Assembly (NCBI GenBank): GCA_903789505.1
Contig: CAIFEU010000027.1
Location: forward strand, 1-21,296
Origin: an uncultured Coriobacteriales bacterium
GTDB taxonomy: Bacteria > Actinomycetota > Coriobacteriia > Coriobacteriales > UMGS124
Direction of reading: 5' to 3'
DNA length: 21,296 nucleotides
Shown: piece by piece, positions 1 through 7,013 of the stretch
Numbering within the stretch: the first letter of the stretch is position 1
Layout of the letters: each line of letters opens with the position of its first letter
Position numbers and translations under genes: made by a program
The notes under the pieces: model-generated
What the model was told of the DNA's origin: nothing
Seen by the model: the letters and a program-made list of their open reading frames with translations, nothing else
The model's database searches: none

Positions 1-1359
1 GGCCTGAACACCGTCGTGCTCCAGAAGGGCGACCAATCGATCTCCAACGGCTGGTGCGCCAACGCGATCAACAACAAGGCGTACCTGGGCACCGGCGGCG
101 AGCCCTTCGACACCGGCCAGCTGTTCTCGGACTTCGTGCAGTACACCAACGGCCGCGAGAACGGCACGCTGGTGCGCATGTTCATCGAGCGCGGCGGTGA
201 GGTCATGGACTGGATCCTCGACCAGACCACCGAGATCGAGCCCAAGGTCGTCGAGAAGGGCCAGACGATCGGCTGGTACGAGGGCAACGACTTCCAGACG
301 CGCTACACCGGCTTCGCCAACCTGCTGAAGCTCATGGCGCAGAAGGCCGAGGACGCCGGTGCCACGATGCTGTGGGACACGCCCGCGGTGCAGCTCGTCA
401 CCAACAAGGCCGGCGACACGGTGACCGGCGTCATCGGCCAGGACGCCGACGGCAACTACGTCAAGGTGAACGCCTCCAAGGGCGTGCTGCTCGCCTGCGG
501 CGACGTGACCGACGACGAGGAGATGCTGCAGTGCTTCGCCCCCATCATGCTGGGCGTCAAGAGCCTGCACGGCTTCCCGAACAACACCGGCGACGGCGTG
601 AGGATGGGCAGCTGGATCGGCGCCAAGATCACGCCCGCCCCGCACGCGTACATGATGCACTTCGACCCGACGTGGCTTCCGGAGGGCGACGCCCCGTTCT
701 CGGGCATCCCGTGGCTGCGCGTCAACATCAACGGCAAGCGCTTCGGCAACGAGGACGTCTCCTACCAGTCGGTCGTCGTGCAGGTCGCGCAGCAGCCTGA
801 GAAGGTCGCCTTCCAGATCTGCGACTCCAACTGGCTGCAGGACCTCGAGGACGCGGACTACTTCCCGAACGCCAACAGCCACTCGCGCGAGAATCCCGAC
901 CCCGAGGGCAACTGGCAGAAGTTCATCGAATCGGGCGCCATCATCCAGTCCGACACGCTCGAGGGCCTCGCGGACGCTTACGGCATCGACAAGGAGAACT
1001 TCCTCGCCACGGTGCAGCGCTACAACGAGCTGTGCGACAAGGGAGTCGACGAGGACTTCGGCGTGAGGAGCGACTTCATCGTCCACACCGCAATCAAGGA
1101 GCCGCCGTTCTACGCGATCAAGCGCGTCCCGAGCGTGCTCGCCTCGGTGGGCGGCGTGCAGATCAACGACGACCTGCGCGTGCTGCGCGACGACGACACG
1201 CCCTTCAACGGCCTGTACGCCTGCGGCGACGTCGCCGGGTCCTTCTACGGCAACGAGTACCCGCTCGCGCTGCCGGGCGGCTCCATCGGACGTGGGTTCA
1301 CGTTCGGCATCCTCTCGGTCAAGGCCATGTGCGGCGACCTGGACTCCAAGGTCGAGTAG
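1..1359 (+). CDS. FAD-dependent flavoprotein reductase, fumarate-reductase superfamily (5'-truncated by window edge)
   Basis: The reading frame is open from base 1, so the start lies outside the window; 452 residues are visible. Alignment by eye with the 590-residue paralog at 16729-18501 suggests roughly 100 residues are missing, including any Tat signal and the FAD-binding GxGxxG. Family hallmarks seen are NNTGDGVRMG (about residue 195 of the visible part), NGKRFGNEDVSYQS, the helix RYNELCDKGVDEDFG, and a C-terminal GLYACGDVAG...NEYPLALPGGSIGRGFTFG segment. The fumarate-reductase catalytic Arg (normally before Asp in an E-x-x-x-R-D motif), the HHTMGG histidine and the NRLG arginine are all absent. 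The Tyr at bases 1258-1260 lies in a YPxxGxxIGxxxTFG context that recalls 3-ketosteroid dehydrogenases. The substrate is unknown, but it is probably not fumarate. No partner gene is visible; the next gene starts 377 bases downstream. Confidence 0.88.
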   Translation, partial: GLNTVVLQKGDQSISNGWCANAINNKAYLGTGGEPFDTGQLFSDFVQYTNGRENGTLVRMFIERGGEVMDWILDQTTEIEPKVVEKGQTIGWYEGNDFQTRYTGFANLLKLMAQKAEDAGATMLWDTPAVQLVTNKAGDTVTGVIGQDADGNYVKVNASKGVLLACGDVTDDEEMLQCFAPIMLGVKSLHGFPNNTGDGVRMGSWIGAKITPAPHAYMMHFDPTWLPEGDAPFSGIPWLRVNINGKRFGNEDVSYQSVVVQVAQQPEKVAFQICDSNWLQDLEDADYFPNANSHSRENPDPEGNWQKFIESGAIIQSDTLEGLADAYGIDKENFLATVQRYNELCDKGVDEDFGVRSDFIVHTAIKEPPFYAIKRVPSVLASVGGVQINDDLRVLRDDDTPFNGLYACGDVAGSFYGNEYPLALPGGSIGRGFTFGILSVKAMCGDLDSKVE

Positions 1360-1385
1360 GGACGGCGGCAAGGCGCCTCGGCGCA

Positions 1386-1483
1386 CGCCCCGGACGCGGG
1401 GCGGCGCGGCGAGGCGTCAGCATGGCTCCAAAAGCGAGCCAGTAGCGACGGCGGGACGGTCCTCCAGCGGGAGCAGGAGGGCC
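1386..1483 (+). terminator. two GC-rich hairpins after the first flavoprotein, possible terminator region
   Basis: CGCCCCG (1386-1392) and CGGGGCG (1397-1403) form a perfect 7-bp stem with a 4-base loop. A second hairpin pairs GGTCCTCC (1458-1465) with GGAGGGCC (1476-1483), with one G-T wobble. Neither is followed by a T-run, so an intrinsic terminator is only a guess from position between the flavoprotein stop and the next promoter. The rest of 1360-1640 shows nothing recognisable. Confidence 0.35.
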
Positions 1484-1648
1484 GCCCCGCTTGCATTGCG
1501 CGCCGCATGCACGCAACCCTGCCCCCACCCCCGCACGATCGGGCCATGCCAACCGGCATCGACGCCGCCACGCACGCCATCGCCGCCAACGTCATCATGA
1601 CATCGCGGGCACAATCGGGGCGACGCGACCGTCCGCCCCCGAGAAGCG

Positions 1649-1657
1649 TGCAATAAT
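1649..1657 (+). promoter_or_regulatory. extended -10 promoter of the first c-di-GMP gene
   Basis: TGCAATAAT matches an extended -10 (TGnTATAAT with one mismatch), and no -35 hexamer is evident at the usual distance. The element sits 79 bases before the chosen GTG start at 1737. The second c-di-GMP gene has the same element (TGAGATAAT, 3176-3184) 78 bases before its GTG, and the flanks agree too (GCGTG before it; a spaced AC-GTC after it). The repeated geometry is the main support. Confidence 0.6.
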
Positions 1658-1736
1658 AGTTAGCGACGGTCACTTTTCGCCGCTGCCCCATGGGGACGGG
1701 CTGGCGGCATGCTTTGTCGGGGAGATGCGAGCCACC

Positions 1737-2990
1737 GTGCACGGACGCGAGGGGATCACACGCCGCGCCGGCGCCGCAATCAGGCGCTTCGTCGACAATG
1801 GTCTGTCGTTCGGGCACGTCCTGACACCGCGCGAGAAGCAGCGCCCCGTCGCGACCCCCGAGGAGGAGGTCGAGGAGCTCAACGCGCGCTCTTGCCTCGC
1901 GCTGGCGCTGCTGGCTACGCTCTTCTCGCTCCTCGAGATGCTCGCCACGTACGGGGACCTGCCGCAGGAAGGGACGTCGCCCAAGATCAGCGCACCGGTG
2001 GCCTACACGGTCGTGTTCGCGTTCAACCTGCCCTGCTCCGTCTACCTGTCGTACGTGCTGGCGTCGGCGAAGGAGCACAGCCGCCCCCGGCAGGCCTTTC
2101 TCGTGCTCATGCTGCTGACGGACACCGTGCTTGCCACGCTGACCCTGTCCAGCTCCCAGCGGGGCAGCGGGCTGTTCTTCGAGTATGCGCTCGTGCTGCT
2201 GCTGATCTACATCCTGCCGATCTACACGCCCCTGCAGATTCTGGTCATCACCGCCACGAGCGCCGCGACGTGCGTCGTCACCCTGCTCGTGTGCCGCGAC
2301 CCCATGCCCCTGCAGGACGCGTACGACCTCGCCATCTTCTACATCATCTGCGGCATCGCCGCCCGTCAGAAGTGGGAGATGCACTCCGACAACTTCTCGT
2401 ACCGCCAGAAGCTGCGCCTCGACCGCGAGCGCGCGATCGACGCCAGCCGCACCGACGGGCTCACCGGGCTCGCAAACCGCACGGCGATGCGGGAGGACGC
2501 GCCCGGCTTCCTGTACCACGACCTCTGCGTCGCGATGCTCGACCTCGACAGGTTCAAGTCGATCAACGACCTGTACGGCCACCAGGCCGGAGACAAGTCC
2601 CTCAGGCTGACGGCGCGCACGATACAGGAGCTGTTCGACCAGCTGAACGAGCACTGCTACCGATACGGGGGCGACGAGTTCCTCGTCGTGGCCATCGACA
2701 CCGACGGCGACGTCTTCCGGCGCAAGCTCTCCGCGATGCAGGAGGCGCTGCGGAGCAGGGCGGGCAAGAGGGAGGCGCGGTCGATCAGCATCGGCTACTG
2801 CACCGGCTGCCCGCGCACGATGGAGGAGCTGCACGCCTGCGCCCGCATTGCGGACAGGCGTATGTATGACGTCAAGATCGGTGGCGGCGACGGAATCAGC
2901 CACGGCGCGTTCGTCCCCGACCGGCCTGGCCTGCCGGACGCAGGGGCCGCGGAGGCGCGGACGGGCGAAGGCGCCCAGGCGAGCGCGTAA
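1737..2990 (+). CDS. membrane-bound diguanylate cyclase (six-helix sensor + GGDEF)
   Basis: A 417-residue protein predicted to make cyclic-di-GMP from two GTP at the cytoplasmic membrane. Residues about 49-210 hold six hydrophobic helices, followed by a short linker helix and a GGDEF domain (about 245-390). Seen in the domain: RTDGLTGLANR, LDLDRFKSINDLYGHQAGD, an intact YGGDEF (GGDEF at 311-315) and SISIGY. No RxxD inhibitory I-site precedes GGDEF, so product inhibition there is unlikely. I chose GTG 1737 because GGGGAG lies about 10 bases upstream and because the tandem paralog starts at the matching GTG, which places GGDEF at 311-315 in both proteins. In-frame ATG 1725 overlaps that ribosome site; an open frame continues back to 1491, but it is basic, low-complexity sequence. 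The six-helix domain has no family I can name, so its signal is unknown. Confidence 0.9.
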   Translation: MHGREGITRRAGAAIRRFVDNGLSFGHVLTPREKQRPVATPEEEVEELNARSCLALALLATLFSLLEMLATYGDLPQEGTSPKISAPVAYTVVFAFNLPCSVYLSYVLASAKEHSRPRQAFLVLMLLTDTVLATLTLSSSQRGSGLFFEYALVLLLIYILPIYTPLQILVITATSAATCVVTLLVCRDPMPLQDAYDLAIFYIICGIAARQKWEMHSDNFSYRQKLRLDRERAIDASRTDGLTGLANRTAMREDAPGFLYHDLCVAMLDLDRFKSINDLYGHQAGDKSLRLTARTIQELFDQLNEHCYRYGGDEFLVVAIDTDGDVFRRKLSAMQEALRSRAGKREARSISIGYCTGCPRTMEELHACARIADRRMYDVKIGGGDGISHGAFVPDRPGLPDAGAAEARTGEGAQASA

Positions 2991-3175
2991 GCCTACGGAA
3001 AGCAACGCGGCCAACCGCGCGCCTCGTTGTCCATTCGGGGCAATGTCGAGCCGGCATTGCGCTGGTTGTCAAACGCCGTGCGCTTCACCAGCGTATTTTC
3101 GACGCAATAAACTGTATATGTCGTTTAACTTTTTGCAGCCAATCGGACTATGCAGGGATTCGTCTTTCCGACGCG

Positions 3176-3184
3176 TGAGATAAT
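3176..3184 (+). promoter_or_regulatory. extended -10 promoter of the second c-di-GMP gene
   Basis: TGAGATAAT fits an extended -10 and lies 78 bases before GTG 3263, mirroring 1649-1657. The intergenic region 2991-3262 is otherwise non-coding and distinctly AT-richer than its surroundings from about 3095. CATGCTT and TCGGGGAGATGCG occur in the leaders of both c-di-GMP genes, so the promoter and leader appear to have been duplicated with the coding sequence. Confidence 0.6.
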
Positions 3185-3262
3185 GTTGGTCAACAGTCGC
3201 ATATATCATGCTTCTGCTCAAAATCGGTCAGTGGCACGAATCGGTCGGGGAGATGCGGACGC

Positions 3263-6040
3263 GTGAAGGGAAAGCGGGGCGACGTCGGGCGCATTGGTGC
3301 TTACGTCAAAAACTTTTTCGACAACTACTTATCGTTTCACAAGACGATAAGAAATGTCGTAAACGTCAGCTCAAAGATCACCTTGAGGCAGGAAGCCGAG
3401 AAGATGAACGCCTGGGCCTGCCTCGCCCTCGCCCTGCTCATCGTCCTATTCTCGGCAGTCGGTCTGTTCGCTACGCGCGCCCCTTGGCCGCAAGGCGAGA
3501 CGCTCCCGCAAATCAGCGCCTTCACCATCTACGCGTTCGGCCTCGCCTTCAACCTCGTCTGCTTTGCCTACCTCGCATACGCCCTTGCCCCGCACAAGTC
3601 GCGAAGGGCGCCGCGCCCCCTCTTTCTCGTCTTCATGCTGCTCATAGACACCGCGTTCGCGAGCCTGACCTTCTTCAGCTCGCAGGGCGGCAGCAGCTTC
3701 TTCTTCGAGTACGTGCTCATCCTCCTGATGGTCTACATCCTGCCGATCTACACGCCCAGGCAGGCCCTGATACTCACTGCGGTGAGCGTCGGCGTGAGCG
3801 TCGCTATCCTCGCGCTCGTCAACGATTCCATCACCCTCCAGGACTCCTATGACCTCGTCATCCTCTACGTCGTCTGCAACGTCGCCGCCCATCAGAAGTG
3901 GGCGCTGTACTCCGACAACGCCACGTATCGGAGAAAGGTCGAGCTCGACAGGGACCAGGCCGTCAGCGACAGTCGGACCGACGCGCTCGCGGGACTCTCG
4001 AACCGTATGGCGATGGAGGAGGACGCGACAAACTACCTGAATCGCGACCTCTGCATCGCGATGCTCGACCTCGACCGGTTCAAGACGGTCAACGACCTGT
4101 ACGGACACCAGTCCGGCGACGCATCCCTCAAGATGATTGGCAGGGCAATTGCGAGCATCTTCGACCAGCCGAACGAGCACTGCTACCGGTACGGCGGCGA
4201 CGAGTTCTTCATCGTTGCGACCGACACCGACGAGAAGTCGTTCCGGAGGAAGCTGGCAGGGGTGCAGGCGGTAATCGACCAGAACCCCGACGAGAGGGTC
4301 GCGCACTCGATCAGCATCGGCTACTGCACCGGCCACCCGCATACGCTCGATGAGCTGCGAACGTGCGCGCGGATAGCGGATCGCTGCATGTACGGCGTGA
4401 AGGTGAGCGGGGGCGGGAGGATCAACCACGGGAGGCTCGCCCCCAACGCGGCCGCGCCCCAAGCGACACCCGCCCCCGGCACCGTCGAAAGTGCGGGAAA
4501 GAGCGACGCCGGGGACACCTGCTCCGTCGACGCGAGCATGGACGGTATCGGGGCGGTCCAAGGCGCGCGCGGCAGGGCGGGCACCGACGGAACAAGGGAG
4601 GCAATTTCCGCCGGGGCCGTCTGCGAGGTCGGCGCAAGCCACCCCGTCGAGCCCCCGGTGGAGGGCGAGCGCGCCGCCGACCTACCCGGCCTCAACGGCC
4701 TGCTGCAGCAGATCGAGTCGCAGGGGCTGAACGAGTCCAGCTGGACGGTGGTGTTCTTCGACATCGACAACTTCAAGGAGGTCAACGACCGGCTCGGCTA
4801 CAAGGCGGGCGACCAGATACTCGACCAGGTGGCAAGGCTCATCCGCAAGACCTTCCCTGACTGCCTGCTCGCCCACTCCGAGACGGACCACTTCATCGTC
4901 TTCTGCCCGTACCCCCATCCCGACGTGGGACTGCGCATCAAGACCGTGCAGACGCAGGCGATGGCGTCGCGCACCCATGGCTGCGTCTTTTTGCGCGCAG
5001 GCGTCTACGTCCATGACGCGGCGGAGCTCCCCGTGCCGATGCAGAGCGCCATCGACCACGCGAAGTACGCCTCTGACACGCTCAGGGACCAGACCGTGAT
5101 CCTCTCGCGTGTGTACGACGACAAGCTGGACGACGAGAGGCGCTGGAAGGGCTTCGTGCTCGGCAACTTCGAGGCGGCCCTGCGCGACGGGCACATCATG
5201 CCCCGCTACCAGCCAATCGTGGACTCTGCCACGGGAGGGGTCTGCGGCTACGAGGCCCTCGCGCGCTGGACCGACCCGGAGCGCGGCCCCATCCCGCCGG
5301 ACCAGTTCATCCCGATCCTGGAGCGGTCGCAGGACATCTACAAGCTCGACATGCACATGGTCGAGCGCGTCTGCTGCGACATGGAGGCGCTCATGCGCTC
5401 CCCCGCCCACGCGCCGGCGCGGGACGCCCGGACGTCGGCACAGGACGGCCCGACGCTGACATGCGACGTGCCCGCGCCGGAGGTCGGCGTCGAGGGGACC
5501 TTCGTCACCGTCAACATCTCGCGAACGGACTTCGAGGCGTGCTTCGTCCTCGACAAGGTCGAGGAGATTGCCAGGCGCCACGGGATCCCCCAAGGGCGCC
5601 TGAGGCTCGAAATCACGGAATCCGCCCTGGCGGAGAGCCCGGTGATCCGCCGGGAGGTGCGCGCGCTGCGGGAGGCGGGCATCCCGGTGTGGCTGGACGA
5701 CTTCGGCTCGGGAAGCTCCACCCTGAGCGTCCTGAGCGAAAACGTCGTCGACTGCGTGAAGCTCGACGCCGCGTTCGTGAGGGGCGTCACCTCGGAAGAC
5801 CCGGGCCTCGCGGACAAGGGAACGGTCATCATCTCCAACGTCATCAAGCTCTGCCACGAGATCGGCGTGCCCGTCGTGACGGAGGGCGTGGAGAGCGCCG
5901 AGCAGCTGAGCGCCGCCCGCCGCCTCGGCAGCGACTACACGCAGGGCTACTACCACGGTCGCCCCGTTCCGCCGACGGGGCTGATCGGCGCCGGAGCCGG
6001 CGCAGACGCGCAGGCGGCGGGCCAGGCGAGCAAGCGATAG
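3263..6040 (+). CDS. membrane GGDEF - degenerate GGDEF - EAL protein, dual c-di-GMP synthase/phosphodiesterase candidate
   Basis: A 925-residue protein. Residues 1-390 parallel the preceding gene: six membrane helices (about 49-210) and an intact GGDEF (311-315) without an RxxD I-site. A Pro/Ala/Gly linker (about 395-480) leads to a second GGDEF-like domain. That domain keeps FFDIDNFKEVNDRLGYKAGD but reads ETDHF (540-544) where GGDEF should be, so it is probably non-catalytic, perhaps a GTP-binding or allosteric module. The C-terminal EAL domain keeps YEALARW (EAL 664-666), VTVNIS, LEITES, DDFGSGSS (from 812), KLDAAFV, EGVES and QGYYHGRP, so phosphodiesterase activity is plausible. It carries an extra hydrophilic stretch of about 35 residues between the first helices and VTVNIS. 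GTG 3263 is preceded by GGGGAG at about 10 bases and aligns with the paralog's start. The net direction of c-di-GMP turnover cannot be read from sequence. Confidence 0.9.
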   Translation: MKGKRGDVGRIGAYVKNFFDNYLSFHKTIRNVVNVSSKITLRQEAEKMNAWACLALALLIVLFSAVGLFATRAPWPQGETLPQISAFTIYAFGLAFNLVCFAYLAYALAPHKSRRAPRPLFLVFMLLIDTAFASLTFFSSQGGSSFFFEYVLILLMVYILPIYTPRQALILTAVSVGVSVAILALVNDSITLQDSYDLVILYVVCNVAAHQKWALYSDNATYRRKVELDRDQAVSDSRTDALAGLSNRMAMEEDATNYLNRDLCIAMLDLDRFKTVNDLYGHQSGDASLKMIGRAIASIFDQPNEHCYRYGGDEFFIVATDTDEKSFRRKLAGVQAVIDQNPDERVAHSISIGYCTGHPHTLDELRTCARIADRCMYGVKVSGGGRINHGRLAPNAAAPQATPAPGTVESAGKSDAGDTCSVDASMDGIGAVQGARGRAGTDGTREAISAGAVCEVGASHPVEPPVEGERAADLPGLNGLLQQIESQGLNESSWTVVFFDIDNFKEVNDRLGYKAGDQILDQVARLIRKTFPDCLLAHSETDHFIVFCPYPHPDVGLRIKTVQTQAMASRTHGCVFLRAGVYVHDAAELPVPMQSAIDHAKYASDTLRDQTVILSRVYDDKLDDERRWKGFVLGNFEAALRDGHIMPRYQPIVDSATGGVCGYEALARWTDPERGPIPPDQFIPILERSQDIYKLDMHMVERVCCDMEALMRSPAHAPARDARTSAQDGPTLTCDVPAPEVGVEGTFVTVNISRTDFEACFVLDKVEEIARRHGIPQGRLRLEITESALAESPVIRREVRALREAGIPVWLDDFGSGSSTLSVLSENVVDCVKLDAAFVRGVTSEDPGLADKGTVIISNVIKLCHEIGVPVVTEGVESAEQLSAARRLGSDYTQGYYHGRPVPPTGLIGAGAGADAQAAGQASKR

Positions 6041-6092
6041 GGGCGCGCGGGCGGGCACCGCAGGGATGCTTGCGGGCGCGGTCGAGGCGCGG

Positions 6093-6165
6093 GGGCGCAG
6101 GGGTGCGGTCCGCGCGGTCGGCATCCTCCCCGTGCCGGCCCCGCGAGGCAGCGCGTAGCAGCCGC
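6093..6165 (+). repeat. 73-bp intergenic direct repeat, copy 1
   Basis: Identical base for base to 13856-13928, in the same orientation; identity breaks off at both ends. It lies 53 bases after the EAL gene. Inside it, 6111-6123 (CGCGCGGTCGGCA) pairs with 6133-6145 (TGCCGGCCCCGCG) across a 9-base loop, with one mismatch and one wobble. No T-run follows. It could be a REP-like intergenic element, a bidirectional transcription-end structure or an unrecognised small RNA. The other gene-free sequence in 6041-6279 shows nothing clear. Confidence 0.9.
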
Positions 6166-6279
6166 GCGGGCATATCCCCACCCGTCCGTCCTCCCATCAC
6201 GGCGCCTCCACGCCCATGGGGCGGCGCTCGCCTATGGTTGATAGGACCGAACGCACGAACCGTTACAGAAAGTCTCTCG

Positions 6280-6987
6280 ATGAACGCGCCGCTTCAAGCC
6301 ATCTCCCCCTCCCCCGACGCGACAGCCGGAGCGGTAGGCGAAACCCAGTTGCCCTCGTTCCCGCGGGTGCGCGCCTCGGGCATCCTGGTCGAGGGCGGGC
6401 TCGTCCTCATCGAGTGCCAGCGCTACGACGCGACGCACTGGCACTGGTCGTTCCCAGGTGGCAAGCTCGAGCGCGGCGAGACGCTGGCGGATTGCCTGAG
6501 GCGCGAGTTCCTCGAGGAGACCGGCGTCCCGATCGAGGTGGGCGACCTGCTCTACGTGTGCGACCGCTTCAGGTCGCGCGGCGCCCAGATGCTCGACGTG
6601 AGCTTCGCGGTGAGCAGGCTGGGCGGCGGCGTGCAGCCGCCGACGAGGGAGGATCGACGCGCAAGCGGAGTAGGCGAGACGGGAGACGCGCGCACGACCG
6701 ACGGCATCGTCGACGTCCGCATGGTCCCCGCCTCCCAGCTGAAGAGCTACGGCTTCTCACACCGGGTCGTTGACTTGATCGAGCGGGGATTCCCCGAGCG
6801 CGGCAGCTATCAGGGAGAGTTCCATTCGTTCTACGACGACGAGACCGAGAGCGACGACGATGCCGGCGCGGTTGGGGGCGACGGCGGGGCGGGCAACAGC
6901 GACGCGGTCGGCAGCAACAGCTCGGCCGAGGACGGCGGCGAAGCCGGGAGCGACGGCGATGCCGGCAGCGGCTTCTGCGGGGGCTGA
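6280..6987 (+). CDS. Nudix hydrolase (MutT-like) with acidic Gly/Ser-rich tail
   Basis: A 235-residue protein. The 23-residue Nudix box GX5EX7REUXEEXGU is complete at 61-83 (GKLERGE ... REFLEETGV), so Mg2+-dependent hydrolysis of a nucleoside diphosphate linked to another moiety is expected; the substrate is not predictable. The Nudix fold spans about 30-180. Residues about 185-235 form a low-complexity tail rich in Asp, Gly, Ser and Ala, unusual for a MutT-type enzyme and possibly disordered. ATG 6280 is used although its ribosome site is poor (a weak AGAAAG-like stretch); translation from a nearby upstream non-ATG codon cannot be excluded. The gene is followed after 26 bases by the LuxR gene, so the two are probably co-transcribed. 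Confidence 0.85.
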   Translation: MNAPLQAISPSPDATAGAVGETQLPSFPRVRASGILVEGGLVLIECQRYDATHWHWSFPGGKLERGETLADCLRREFLEETGVPIEVGDLLYVCDRFRSRGAQMLDVSFAVSRLGGGVQPPTREDRRASGVGETGDARTTDGIVDVRMVPASQLKSYGFSHRVVDLIERGFPERGSYQGEFHSFYDDETESDDDAGAVGGDGGAGNSDAVGSNSSAEDGGEAGSDGDAGSGFCGG

Positions 6988-7013
6988 CCGCCAGGCGTAG
7001 GTCAGACGGAACG

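Noticed and set aside
1491..1736. N-terminal extension of the first diguanylate cyclase back to base 1491
   Set aside because: The added residues are His/Arg/Pro-rich, the promoter element at 1649-1657 would lie inside the gene, and the paralog supports GTG 1737.
1245..3014. 589-residue open frame on the minus strand across the first diguanylate cyclase gene
   Set aside because: Antisense shadow of a gene with clear GGDEF motifs; its translation is Arg/Val/Glu-rich with no domain, as expected opposite GC-rich coding DNA.
4682..6181. 499-residue minus-strand open frame across the EAL region
   Set aside because: Mirrors the conserved EAL coding sequence on the other strand and has no recognisable motif or ribosome site.
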